A model generated the notes under the pieces. The model worked only from the letters and a program-made list of their open reading frames with translations. It was not told the origin of the DNA and made no database searches. From contig JAEXNT010000081.1 of the NCBI GenBank assembly GCA_023439545.1, positions 1-64,000 on the forward strand: a DNA stretch of 64,000 nt, given 5' to 3'. Within the stretch, counting starts at the first letter, position 1; each line of letters starts with the position of its first letter. Below, piece after piece: positions 8,406 through 16,156 of this stretch. Made by a program: the position numbers and the translations under genes. The DNA comes from Bacillota bacterium (GTDB taxonomy: Bacteria > Bacillota > Clostridia > Acetivibrionales > DTU013).

Positions 8406-9470
8406 TTACTTTCTCTTATAAATTTTTCTTCTGAGATCCCTGAACGCGGCGATCCCTTTTTCGGCGCAGAAATAAACAAGCGGATTGAACACGTAGTCTA
8501 GCATGCCGATGAATTCTGTGAATTTTCCATTGAAACCGACCTTGAACTTATACAGGCCGTACATGTGATTGTTTTCGTCCAGGTTGCCCGGAACACCCCT
8601 GAAATCATAGATGTCGGCTCCCGACTCCAGCGCCCATTTTATCATGTTCCACTGCAGCAGGTAATTGGGCATCAGGTTGCGGTGCTCGTTGATGCTTGCC
8701 CCGTAAAGATACCAGCATTTGTTGCCATAAAGTATCCCTATGGTCCCGGCAATAGGCTTGTCCTCATAATATGCTATGAACACCCTCACATGGTCCGGCG
8801 ACAGGCAGTCATATACCTTCTCGTAATATTCCCTGCTTCTCACCACGAAATTGTCGCGTACGCCCGTTTCGACTATCATCCTGTAGAACGTCGCAACATC
8901 TTCGCGTCCTCCGACTTTGACCGTAACGCCCTTGCGTTCGGACAGGCGGATATTGTAGCGGACCTTCTGGTGGAAGTCCTGCATGAGCTGGTCTTCGGTC
9001 TTGCCCCTCAGGTCGAGCCTGAAAACGAACCTGGGTTGGATGCCCTCATAGTTTTTTAGACCGCGGCTAACACTGAAGCCGAGGCTTTTAGCTATCTCCT
9101 CGAATTTTGTATCCTCTATTTCTATGTCAGGATCCATTTTCAAAACATAGCTTCTGTTCTTTTTCGCGAGCTTCCTGCATTTCTCAAGCAGCGCGGCGAG
9201 CGTCTCCCTGTCGTGCGGGTCGCAGACTGGTCCGCGGGGCGAATACATCATTGTGAAAGGCAGAACGGGTATCTTCCTTATCAAAATACTCATAGAGCCC
9301 TTTATATTCCCGGACTCGTCTTCGACAGTTAAGACTTCGTTCTTCCAGAACGACTTTATTTTCGCCCACTGCGGGGATTGCATGAAATGGCCCTTCGGAT
9401 GCGCCTGCAAAAAGGCCTCGTATTTGCCGGTGCTCGTATTTTCATTTTGCAATTTATTATCAATATTCAA
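8406..9470 (-). CDS. FemX/FemAB-type peptidoglycan bridge aminoacyltransferase
   Basis: 354 residues of the FemAB family, two GNAT-like subdomains. HFMQSPQWAKIKSFW near the N terminus, SPRGPVCD, and the C-terminal block WYLYGASINEHRNLMPNYLL with IYDFRGVPG are characteristic. These enzymes use aminoacyl-tRNA to add the first amino acid(s) of the interpeptide bridge to lipid II at the inner membrane face. The TTG at 9470 is chosen because GAGGTG lies 6 bp upstream; the GTG at 9479 overlaps that site. Flanked by an ATP-grasp ligase (48 bp upstream) and a flippase (9 bp downstream). A family protein without the usual coiled-coil arm. The amino acid added cannot be told from sequence. Confidence 0.87.
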   Translation of the reverse strand: MNIDNKLQNENTSTGKYEAFLQAHPKGHFMQSPQWAKIKSFWKNEVLTVEDESGNIKGSMSILIRKIPVLPFTMMYSPRGPVCDPHDRETLAALLEKCRKLAKKNRSYVLKMDPDIEIEDTKFEEIAKSLGFSVSRGLKNYEGIQPRFVFRLDLRGKTEDQLMQDFHQKVRYNIRLSERKGVTVKVGGREDVATFYRMIVETGVRDNFVVRSREYYEKVYDCLSPDHVRVFIAYYEDKPIAGTIGILYGNKCWYLYGASINEHRNLMPNYLLQWNMIKWALESGADIYDFRGVPGNLDENNHMYGLYKFKVGFNGKFTEFIGMLDYVFNPLVYFCAEKGIAAFRDLRRKIYKRK

Positions 9471-9518
9471 GTGTGACACCTCGTAATGATTTAGTATGCC
9501 ATGATCCTCTGGCCCGGA

Positions 9519-10733
9519 TCATTTCATGTACTTTCTGAACTTCAAATAATGGCTGATCTGATTTTTGTATAAAAACATTCGCCTGCGAGGCCCCATATCG
9601 CCCTTCATGAACAGCGGCCTGGTTACTCTTCCCTCCGATATGAGCTGCCTCATGAGTTCAAGATTCGCGCTGCCTTTAACGTACTTGAAGGCGACCCTCG
9701 GCGGTATGGCTGTCCAAAGATTGCGTGCGTTTGCTATCGTAAGCTTCGCAGGCTTGTCTTCGATATAATCTTCGACCACGCATCTTGCCAGGTTGTTCCC
9801 GGCTGCAGTTACGTAATAATTGCTCCTGCCCTGTCTGAGATTGACCTCGAGTATTTTGAATTTTCCGTCTCTCTCGTCGAATTTGATGTCAAAAGTGGAA
9901 TAACCCGTGTAGCCGACATTGTCAAGGAATCTCCTCAGCGTCTCCGAAAGCTCAGGATCGTAATCGCTGGTCAGTACGGCGGTGTTGCCGAGGCCATGGG
10001 GCGTATGCTCCTCAAGCATGACATGCGCGAGCGACATGAGCCTGACCTTTTTGTCCCTGCCCGAGTAGCACATCATTACCCGAAGCTTCGAATCGTCGCC
10101 GGGGATGAAATCCTGTATGATCAGCTTGTCGCTGTAGCCCGCGCCATAGACGTCGCCTATCACCTTTTTCAACTCTTCGGCGCTGTTCAGCTTGTAAACT
10201 TTCTTCTGCGTAGGGAATTCGTGCTGCCAGTACATAACACCGTTGGACGGTTTTACTATGACAGGGAAACCGAACGGCAGATTGAAATCTTCTTTCATCG
10301 AACGGTCGTATATAAAGGTCCCGGGATAATCGATGCCGTATTTGTCGCACATCTCATAAAACTTGAGTTTTGTAATCAGGCTGTCCATCAGCTCTTCACC
10401 GACATATGGCGCTATTATGCTTTCAGGCAGCTGCGGTCCGTTCCTGATGATCGCCTCCACATAGTCATCGCCACAGCCGATCAGTATCACTTTTTTCCCG
10501 GCAAATTCGTCAGCCAGGCCGCGTACAGTATTTAAAAAAGTCTCCTGCCGCATTACAATATTAGGAATAGTCCGGAATTCTACTATTTTGCTGTTGCAAC
10601 TAGGGCCTGTCTTAACCTTGCCAATGACGATCGACTTGACGCCGTATGCCTCGTAAAATGCCCTGGACATACTGTATGTATTGATATCGCTACCCAGAAA
10701 AACCGGCTGGAATTCTCTCTCTATGGTCTTCAA
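9519..10733 (-). CDS. ATP-grasp carboxylate-amine ligase (D-aspartate ligase-like)
   Basis: 404 residues. An N-terminal Rossmann-like region (about 8-110, with IVIGKVKTG and VILIGCGDDYVE) is followed by an ATP-grasp fold. Visible are PVIVKPSNGVMYW (the ATP-binding lysine), LIIQDFIPGDDSKLRVMM, and the metal-binding FKILEVNLRQGRSNYY. The layout matches the group that includes the D-aspartate ligase of Enterococcus faecium, which attaches D-Asp to the side chain of residue 3 of the stem peptide. It is first in the unit with the FemX-type gene and the flippase, which supports a wall-precursor substrate; the exact acid and amine are unknown. Start is TTG with GAGGA 7 bp upstream, and a good promoter lies 70-98 bp before it. 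Confidence 0.8.
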   Translation of the reverse strand: MKTIEREFQPVFLGSDINTYSMSRAFYEAYGVKSIVIGKVKTGPSCNSKIVEFRTIPNIVMRQETFLNTVRGLADEFAGKKVILIGCGDDYVEAIIRNGPQLPESIIAPYVGEELMDSLITKLKFYEMCDKYGIDYPGTFIYDRSMKEDFNLPFGFPVIVKPSNGVMYWQHEFPTQKKVYKLNSAEELKKVIGDVYGAGYSDKLIIQDFIPGDDSKLRVMMCYSGRDKKVRLMSLAHVMLEEHTPHGLGNTAVLTSDYDPELSETLRRFLDNVGYTGYSTFDIKFDERDGKFKILEVNLRQGRSNYYVTAAGNNLARCVVEDYIEDKPAKLTIANARNLWTAIPPRVAFKYVKGSANLELMRQLISEGRVTRPLFMKGDMGPRRRMFLYKNQISHYLKFRKYMK

Positions 10734-11034
10734 TTTATATTCCTCGCTGTCTTATTCCCTAAAAACGGGATAAATGCTGTTTTTTGCGCTTTTATTACGT
10801 TAATTTTAGTATAACGGTACCCAAAGTTCAAGTCATTTTTAAATGTGCTCCGCGGATACGGTTATAGTAAATATTTTCTCCTTATGCTAATATAAGTATT
10901 GTCTATTGCCACCCCGCTTATAATCCTCAATGCCTTGCCAATGTAATATTTCCGGAAAGTTATGTGACATTGAATGAAGCTATAAACGGCTATGGACAAT
11001 TGGTCGAACAGAGAAACACGAAGGGAGATTTTTA
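10734..11034 (+). other. gene-free intergenic region between divergent operons
   Basis: About 300 bp, A+T-rich. It contains the minus-strand promoter listed separately and the AAGGGAG ribosome-binding site of the SDR gene at its right edge. I see no coding frame with a ribosome-binding site, no strong hairpin and no riboswitch signature. Confidence 0.5.
10803..10831 (-). promoter_or_regulatory. predicted sigma-A promoter of the ligase-FemX-flippase operon
   Basis: Read on the minus strand, TTGAAC (10831-10826) and TAAAAT (10808-10803) are separated by 17 bp, about 70 bp before the TTG start of the ATP-grasp gene. No terminator is visible between the three genes, so one transcript is likely. 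Confidence 0.6.
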
Positions 11035-11784
11035 ATGGAGCAGGACGACAGGATACTCGCAGGGAAAGTTGCCATAGTGACGGGCGCAGGAAGAGGTATA
11101 GGAAAAGCTATCGCGATTGCCTACTCCAAGGCTGGAGCGTCTATAGTATGCGCAGCACGCACATATCCGGAGATAAAAGCTACCGCTGATGAAATCGCAT
11201 CCTATGGCGGAAAGGCAATTGCCGTGGAGACGGACGTTACAGATATCGAATCTGTTAAGGCTTTGTTCCGCAAAGCTTCGGAGGATTTAGGCGGAGTCGA
11301 TATAGTTGTGATAAACGCAGGTGCGAACTATGATCGTGAAACAGTTGAGACGGGCAATCCTGATAACTGGATGAAAACCATGGACGTCAATCTATTCGGC
11401 GCCTATTACTGCGCCCAGGTTTCGATTCCATACCTCAAGCAAAGAGGAGAAGGAAAAATTATTACTATCGGTTCGGGTCTTGGGCGCCGCGGACTGGCTG
11501 GAGGTTCGGCTTACGCATGTTCAAAAGCGGGTCTGTGGATGCTCACGCGCATATTGGCGCAGGAGCTCTGGCAATACAGGATCAGTGTAAATGAGTTAAT
11601 ACCGGGGCCTGTGAACACTTCTATCGACAATAATGCGAAAATAACTAATAATTCAGTTTCCAGGATCGATAGCGAATGGGTAAAAAATCCCGAAGACGTT
11701 ACGCCTATGGCTTTATTTCTGGCCTCACAGCCGGCTGTAGGCCCGACTGCGCAAAGCTTCAGCCTGATGCGCAGAGATAATTGA
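11035..11784 (+). CDS. SDR family oxidoreductase
   Basis: 249 residues, the classical short-chain dehydrogenase length. TGAGRGIG (16-23) is the dinucleotide-binding loop, INAGAN corresponds to the NNAG motif, serine in GSGLG is the catalytic serine, and Tyr160/Lys164 form YxxxK. AARTY after the second strand favours NADP(H) (inference). The ending QSFSLMRRD is typical of 3-oxoacyl-ACP-reductase-like SDRs of unknown substrate. Start ATG with AAGGGAG 7 bp upstream. It stands alone between divergent and convergent neighbours, so context gives no substrate. Confidence 0.9.
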   Translation: MEQDDRILAGKVAIVTGAGRGIGKAIAIAYSKAGASIVCAARTYPEIKATADEIASYGGKAIAVETDVTDIESVKALFRKASEDLGGVDIVVINAGANYDRETVETGNPDNWMKTMDVNLFGAYYCAQVSIPYLKQRGEGKIITIGSGLGRRGLAGGSAYACSKAGLWMLTRILAQELWQYRISVNELIPGPVNTSIDNNAKITNNSVSRIDSEWVKNPEDVTPMALFLASQPAVGPTAQSFSLMRRDN

Positions 11785-11830
11785 AGCACTTCTCCGTATA
11801 TGAAGCCATAGAAAACGACGAAGCGATGAA

Positions 11831-11865
11831 AAACAGACGGAACAGTTAACCTGCCCCGTCTGTTT
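11831..11865 (-). terminator. terminator of the ABC-F resistance-type gene (possibly bidirectional)
   Basis: Perfect 10-bp arms AAACAGACGG and CCGTCTGTTT with a 15-nt loop, between two convergent genes. On the minus strand the 3' arm runs into a TTTTT tract, so it serves the ABC-F gene best; the plus side has a poorer T-run. Confidence 0.75.
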
Positions 11866-11904
11866 ATCTGTCCTCCGGACTTTGTTTATCAGCTACCGTT
11901 CTCT

Positions 11905-13680
11905 TTACCTAAGCAGCTCGACCAACCTGTTATACTCCGCTTCCAATGCCTCCCTATTCCCGTTTCCCGACGAAAGCTTTGCAATGGTCTCAGTCAGGCG
12001 CATCTGGAGCATTGTCCGTTCTATGCCGTCAGGCATTCTGCCTGCATTATCCCCGGATTCCGCCTTTGCACATTTTCCTGCGGTATTTGCCTTTTTCCCG
12101 TTCTGCTCCTCATATTCCCCGAGGCCACCGTCGAAGCTTACCGCGGAATGATCGTCCAATATCAGAAGCTTGTCGGCAACAGACTTGACGAAGTTCTTGT
12201 CATGCGACACAAACAGAACCGTTCCTTCATATTCCCTCATGACGCTTTCGAGCGCCTCTATGGATTTCATATCGAGGTAATTCGTAGGTTCGTCAAGCAG
12301 TAAAACATTTGCATTCGAAACGAACAGCTTTGCAAAAGCCGCCTTGATCTTCTCCCCTCCGCTTAAGACCGAGACCTTTTTATGAACGTCGTTTCCCTGC
12401 AAAAGCAATCTGGCTAATATGGTGCGCGCAACAGTTTCCTTCTGTACGCTGTCCCTCATGACGTTCCAGAGCACGCTTTCTCCGGGCACAAGATTCTCGA
12501 AGCTCTGGCGGAAATAAGCGAGCCTTGCCCTCGGCGCGACGCCGATCATGGCCAAACTGTCTTCCATACCGGAAAAGCTTTTTTCCATCGCGGTTCCGAA
12601 ACCTTGCAAATTATCTCCAGAGTCTTTATCGGAACTGTACCTGGCATAGATCAGATTCAAAAGCGTCGTCTTTCCGCTTCCGTTTTTACCCCAGAGCGCA
12701 GTTTTACAGCCGTTTTGCAGCCTGAAGCTCACCTCGTCGAAAACTTTTACATTGCCATAACTGAAGCTCAGTTTATCCGCGGTTATCACATATTTGTTTT
12801 CAGGCGGATCTGTCAATGAGAAATCCAGTTTAATACCCGGGAGCTCTCTGGGTTTTTCTTTGACCTCCAGCTTTTCAAGCCTTGTCGCCATACTGTTTAC
12901 CGCAGAATGAAGCTTTCCCTGTATATTATTTACAGCCCTCTTGTGAAGCCTGGCTTCGGAATTTCCCATCCGGCTGGGCGCCTTCTTCATGCTTTTGGCT
13001 TTTTGTTTCCTGTCTGCTATGGCATCCTCGATCGAAGTCTTCTCATCGATGTACTTTTCATATTCGAGTTCTGCCCGCTCTCTCTCGAGTTCGTACTGTT
13101 GGCTGTAGACTGTATAATTTCCGCTGAATGCCCGCATCTTGCCGTCCCTGACCTCAAGAATCCTGTTGCAAAGAGTATCCAGAAGATCTCTGTCGTGGCT
13201 GATTAGTACAAAGGATTCAAGTCTTTCAAGCTTCTGCCTGAAAAGGTCTATCCCGGCGTAATCGAGATTTGAAGTAGGTTCGTCTGCAAACATCAGCACA
13301 TTTTCCGTGCTGAAGGCTTCGGCGATCCGGAGTCTGGTCTGCTCGCCGCCGCTCAGGCCCTCCCTGCCGAGTTTCCTGTCCAGCTCGAATTCCTTCAGGA
13401 GTTTTGAGGAGGGCCCGGCGGAGTATGATCCGACAACCTCATCCCGCTGTGTAACGCCATCCTCGAACTGCCGGATATAACCTACTTCGCAGTACCTTTT
13501 GACAAAGCCTTCGTCAGGGCGGAGGCGTCCGGCAAGTATATCCAGCAGTGTCGTTTTTCCCGACCCGTTCTGTCCGACGACTCCGATCCGGTCCCCCGTA
13601 TAAATCTTCAATTCATCCAGCTCTATGACAAGCCTGTCCCCATAATATTTCTTTATATTTCCCGCATCTAAAAGCAGCAT
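11905..13680 (-). CDS. ABC-F ribosomal protection protein (Lsa/Vga/Msr type), probable antibiotic resistance
   Basis: 591 residues with two nucleotide-binding domains. The first has GQNGSGKTT, LSGGEQTRLRIA and FADEPTSNLD; the second has GKNGSGKTT, LSGGEKIKAAFAKLF and LLLDEPTNYLD. Between them is a charged interdomain linker (about 185-270, with RKQKAKSMKKAPSRMGNSEA), the segment that reaches toward the peptidyl-transferase centre in resistance ABC-Fs. LSGGE in place of LSGGQ and this linker resemble Lsa/Vga/VmlR-type proteins, which displace lincosamides, streptogramins A or pleuromutilins. The start at 13680 is fixed by GGGAGGAGAGG 8 bp upstream. That ribosome-binding site lies in a terminator-like hairpin ending at the start codon, strongly suggesting drug-induced attenuation. 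Resistance spectrum unknown. Confidence 0.88.
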   Translation of the reverse strand: MLLLDAGNIKKYYGDRLVIELDELKIYTGDRIGVVGQNGSGKTTLLDILAGRLRPDEGFVKRYCEVGYIRQFEDGVTQRDEVVGSYSAGPSSKLLKEFELDRKLGREGLSGGEQTRLRIAEAFSTENVLMFADEPTSNLDYAGIDLFRQKLERLESFVLISHDRDLLDTLCNRILEVRDGKMRAFSGNYTVYSQQYELERERAELEYEKYIDEKTSIEDAIADRKQKAKSMKKAPSRMGNSEARLHKRAVNNIQGKLHSAVNSMATRLEKLEVKEKPRELPGIKLDFSLTDPPENKYVITADKLSFSYGNVKVFDEVSFRLQNGCKTALWGKNGSGKTTLLNLIYARYSSDKDSGDNLQGFGTAMEKSFSGMEDSLAMIGVAPRARLAYFRQSFENLVPGESVLWNVMRDSVQKETVARTILARLLLQGNDVHKKVSVLSGGEKIKAAFAKLFVSNANVLLLDEPTNYLDMKSIEALESVMREYEGTVLFVSHDKNFVKSVADKLLILDDHSAVSFDGGLGEYEEQNGKKANTAGKCAKAESGDNAGRMPDGIERTMLQMRLTETIAKLSSGNGNREALEAEYNRLVELLR

Positions 13681-13850
13681 AAAAAAAGCCTCTCCTCCCA
13701 CTTGGTCCAGTGCGGGAAAGGCCCATAAACATAAATAAAGGCGCCTTTCAATGAGGTCCGTCCTTCCTGATGACACAGCCCGGTATATACGGGCTCGAAC
13801 CCAGGGAAGAAACGCTTATAAAGCCAATCCAGCACACAAACCGGAGCCAT
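13668..13850 (-). CDS. predicted leader peptide upstream of the ABC-F gene (60 codons)
   Basis: A short frame starting at an ATG with GGAG 5 bp upstream. It runs through the whole attenuator hairpin and stops 10 bp inside the ABC-F coding region in another frame. The product starts MAPVCVLDWLYKRFF and is rich in Trp, Tyr, Phe and Pro; it resembles no enzyme. It is longer than classical erm or cat leader peptides. I list it as a regulatory frame: a ribosome moving through it, or stalled in it, would melt or block the hairpin. Whether it is translated is unproven. Confidence 0.45.
   Translation of the reverse strand: MAPVCVLDWLYKRFFPGFEPVYTGLCHQEGRTSLKGAFIYVYGPFPHWTKWEERLFLCCF
13681..13850 (-). 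promoter_or_regulatory. leader RNA with transcription attenuator ending at the ABC-F start codon
   Basis: Minus-strand RNA. The last element (13722-13688) is a hairpin of about 14 pairs with one bulged A and one G-G mismatch. Seven Ts (13687-13681) follow, and then the ATG. The ABC-F ribosome-binding site is in its 3' arm. Just upstream, AAAGGC (13748-13743) can pair with GCCTTT of the 5' arm (13722-13717), giving a competing antiterminator. Another hairpin with 6-bp arms AGCCCG/CGGGCT lies at 13795-13777. This is the layout expected for antibiotic-induced attenuation as known for vmlR-type and other ABC-F genes; the inducer is unknown. Confidence 0.7.
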
Positions 13851-13964
13851 ATCCGCTCCAATTTATTAAAATCGAATGATTTTGCTGAATCAGCCAATCC
13901 TCATTTAAAAATACCTTGCCCTTTCGTTAAGATATTATTATTTTAACCTGTTATCCTGAAATAA

Positions 13965-14645
13965 TCAATACCTGTCAAAACCGAGGACATGCGCCAACTT
14001 GTCCCTGTTGACACTGCGAGAGTTGGCGGCAGCCGTGTCAAGTATCGCTTCCGCGGCCTCCCTGCGGTCGAGGGCCGGCTTTGTATCGAGCCAGTCCGTC
14101 GGCGCCCAGTCCTCTACCTTGTTATAGATATTTATATGCCAGCCGTAGGGCTGACCAAGCCTGTCCATCTTCTGCCGGCTGCCTGCGACGGTTATGTAAA
14201 AATTCTGCTGCAATTCCCTGATCGCAGTATCGGTCCTGCTGCTCTTCTTTTTTGTCACTCCCGCCAGGCGCCTGATTTCTCCCGTATCGAGCTCCCTGTT
14301 ACTTTCGAACAGCTTCCAGACATCCCAGGCCGCCTGGCTTACAAGGCCTTCATAACGCCTCTCCTCCATGGATTGACGAGGATGGCATGCCGCATAAAAA
14401 GCAGGATACAGCCTTCCAGCCACAAAACCTTTGTTCCCGCCAAGGATACAGCCGAATGCCAGGCGTTTCTCCTCCGCAGCCCTGTCCTTCCAGCGCCAGG
14501 GATCTGTTTCACTGTCGCCCGTATGCCAGATCCTGCCCGGAGTCTCCGCCGTTAATGACGGCAATCCTTCCAGAATATCTGAAAATGCCATAAAACCCAA
14601 TTCCTCGACCCTGTCCAGAAAATCTTCATATTTCATCAGTTGCAT
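13965..14645 (-). CDS. AlkZ-related protein
   Basis: 226 residues. The N-terminal stretch (YEDFLDRVEELGFMAFSDI, then PGRIWHTGDSETDPWRWKD) and the later winged-helix-like part (GVTKKKSSRTDTAIRELQQ) resemble the family annotated as AlkZ-related. Those proteins are distant relatives of DNA glycosylases that unhook interstrand crosslinks. The QxQ motif of true AlkZ enzymes is not evident, so glycosylase activity should not be assumed. I chose the ATG at 14645 because AAGGAG lies 8 bp upstream; the longer frame to 14702 has no such site. Name from memory of the family; moderate confidence. Confidence 0.6.
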   Translation of the reverse strand: MQLMKYEDFLDRVEELGFMAFSDILEGLPSLTAETPGRIWHTGDSETDPWRWKDRAAEEKRLAFGCILGGNKGFVAGRLYPAFYAACHPRQSMEERRYEGLVSQAAWDVWKLFESNRELDTGEIRRLAGVTKKKSSRTDTAIRELQQNFYITVAGSRQKMDRLGQPYGWHINIYNKVEDWAPTDWLDTKPALDRREAAEAILDTAAANSRSVNRDKLAHVLGFDRY

Positions 14646-14750
14646 GTTCAAGACTCCTTGTTTCTTCATATCGCTTTGTGACTCGGCATTCCCTGCTTCC
14701 ATACGCTCAGTCGCAGTTTTACCGCAGTTTCACCATAGTTTTACCGTACT

Positions 14751-15041
14751 TTATACAGCCTTTTCCTGCGATCCCTCCGCAGCCCATTTTTTGAGCTGCT
14801 CTATCCGTGCGCCCGGAGGGTTGTCGCCATGTTCCTTGTCCAAATAGGAATAGGCATAGAGCTGTTCACACGGCATTTCGGGGCACAGTCCGCAGTGCTC
14901 GTAACCTTTTGCCTGACTGCATTCAGCTACCGGACACTCCCCATGGAACGGATGCCCGTTTGTTTCAACGCACCCCCCGCATTTGCAGGGCTCCCTGTAC
15001 GAACAGCTTCCGCACAATAATCCGCATCTTGATTCGATCAT
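14751..15041 (-). CDS. DUF3795-like cysteine-rich protein
   Basis: 96 residues with 13 cysteines, in the pattern CGLLCGSCSYREPCKCGGC near the start and CGLCPEMPCEQLY later. This is the look of DUF3795, a small family thought to bind zinc or another metal; function unknown. Start ATG follows an AGGAGTG site at 8 bp. It lies 80 bp downstream of the WYL regulator gene on the same strand. Confidence 0.75.
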   Translation of the reverse strand: MIESRCGLLCGSCSYREPCKCGGCVETNGHPFHGECPVAECSQAKGYEHCGLCPEMPCEQLYAYSYLDKEHGDNPPGARIEQLKKWAAEGSQEKAV

Positions 15042-15121
15042 ATGATATCACTCCTTTTCATAATAAATATACCATGTGGTACGTGACATCTATATGTCAT
15101 GTTCATTTTTCATTTTTTGCT

Positions 15122-16114
15122 TTACTTTTCTTCCGCACTCTTCCTCTTTACCCTTGCTGCCGTACTCTTCCTCTGTACCCTTGCTGCCGTACTCTTCGGC
15201 TCCGCTTTCTCTCTGTACTTTTCCGCCATACATGCCGCGATTTCCCCGACTTCCCGGGCCAGATCCTCCGGTTCCAATACTTCAGCCTGCTCCCCAAAGC
15301 TCAGTATCCATCTCACAATATGGTCCCTGTTGGTGTAGCCGACCGTCATCCTGAGCTTCCCGTCACCGGTATCCTCGTAACTCTCCGGGCCGTATTCGTC
15401 TACCAGCAGATATTCCGTCGACTTGTCGAACAGTATCGTCACCTTGTTTTCATCAGTCAGATATCCGCCTATTTCGTCCCCGCCTCCGGGTATATCCCTG
15501 AGTTCGAAGGACTCTTCGCCGATATAAAGTTTCCAGAGCCTGTTCAATTTGAACAGCCTGAAATCCTCCCTATCCCTGCAAAAGCCGTAAACATACCAGG
15601 AAGTCCATTTGAACGCTATTATACAGGGCTCGATACTGCGCCTTTCCCTGCCCTTCGGCGAATAGTAGTCGAAGCTTATCACTTTTTTATCTTTAATAGC
15701 CTTCCTTATCAAATCTATTTTTTCCGAAAGACTGCTCTTATAATGAGAGGCGAGATCGATCAGTATGCTGTCCCGCATTGATACGATCCCCTTATTTTCC
15801 GGTGCAAGCTTGTTTATAAGCCTTTCCGTCCTTGACGGATCAGTAACGCTGCCTATACCCTTCAAGCCTGCTACGATACTATTTACTTCATCGACCGTCA
15901 ACACGCTTTTGTCGAGCTTGTAGCCCTCGGCTATCCTGATGCCGCCGTCGCCGCCCTGGCAGGTGGCAACGGGGATGCCGGCCTTGCAAATATCGTCGAT
16001 ATCGCGGAGTATGGTCCTTCTCGAGACTTCGAATTTTCCTGCAAGTTCCGGCGCCGTCACCTTGTTGTGCTGCAGAAGTATTGTTATTATCCCCAATTGC
16101 CTGTCGATTTTCAT
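15122..16114 (-). CDS. YafY-type WYL-domain transcriptional regulator
   Basis: 330 residues. An N-terminal winged helix-turn-helix of the HTH_11/DeoR type (RQLGIITILLQHNKVTAPEL and VSRRTILRDID) is followed by a WYL domain (about 135-220) with SWYVYGFCRDREDFRLFKLN, and a WCX-like C-terminal part. WYL proteins sense ligands, in some cases nucleotides or single-stranded DNA, and regulate nearby or stress genes. ATG at 16114 is preferred (GGGGGAG 11 bp upstream) over a TTG eight codons earlier. The tail carries two near-identical 9-residue repeats. Target genes unknown; the DUF3795 gene downstream is the nearest co-directional candidate. Confidence 0.87.
   Translation of the reverse strand: MKIDRQLGIITILLQHNKVTAPELAGKFEVSRRTILRDIDDICKAGIPVATCQGGDGGIRIAEGYKLDKSVLTVDEVNSIVAGLKGIGSVTDPSRTERLINKLAPENKGIVSMRDSILIDLASHYKSSLSEKIDLIRKAIKDKKVISFDYYSPKGRERRSIEPCIIAFKWTSWYVYGFCRDREDFRLFKLNRLWKLYIGEESFELRDIPGGGDEIGGYLTDENKVTILFDKSTEYLLVDEYGPESYEDTGDGKLRMTVGYTNRDHIVRWILSFGEQAEVLEPEDLAREVGEIAACMAEKYREKAEPKSTAARVQRKSTAARVKRKSAEEK
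15137..15190 (-). repeat. 27-bp tandem repeat, two copies, in the WYL gene tail
   Basis: Units 15137-15163 and 15164-15190 differ at one base. They encode two copies of a basic 9-residue unit (RKSTAARVQ-type). In-frame and multiple of three, so copy number could vary without breaking the gene. Confidence 0.8.
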
Positions 16115-16156
16115 ATTACTGGGATCTCCCCCGAACAAATTTACAAAGTAATCATA

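Noticed and set aside
9996..10535. 179-codon open frame opposite the ATP-grasp gene
   Set aside because: Shadow of a clear ligase gene; composition fits a reversed coding strand and it lacks a ribosome-binding site.
10992..11189. 65-codon frame overlapping the start of the SDR gene
   Set aside because: Different frame of a clear SDR gene; no conserved features.
13786..13805. GGGTTCGAGCCC on the minus strand, like a tRNA T-arm
   Set aside because: The flanking bases do not form a 5-bp T-stem and no acceptor, D or anticodon arm is present; it is part of the ABC-F leader.
15076..15354. Pro/Ser/Leu-rich plus-strand frames opposite the end of the WYL gene
   Set aside because: Low-complexity translation arises from the 27-bp repeat in the antisense strand; no gene signals.
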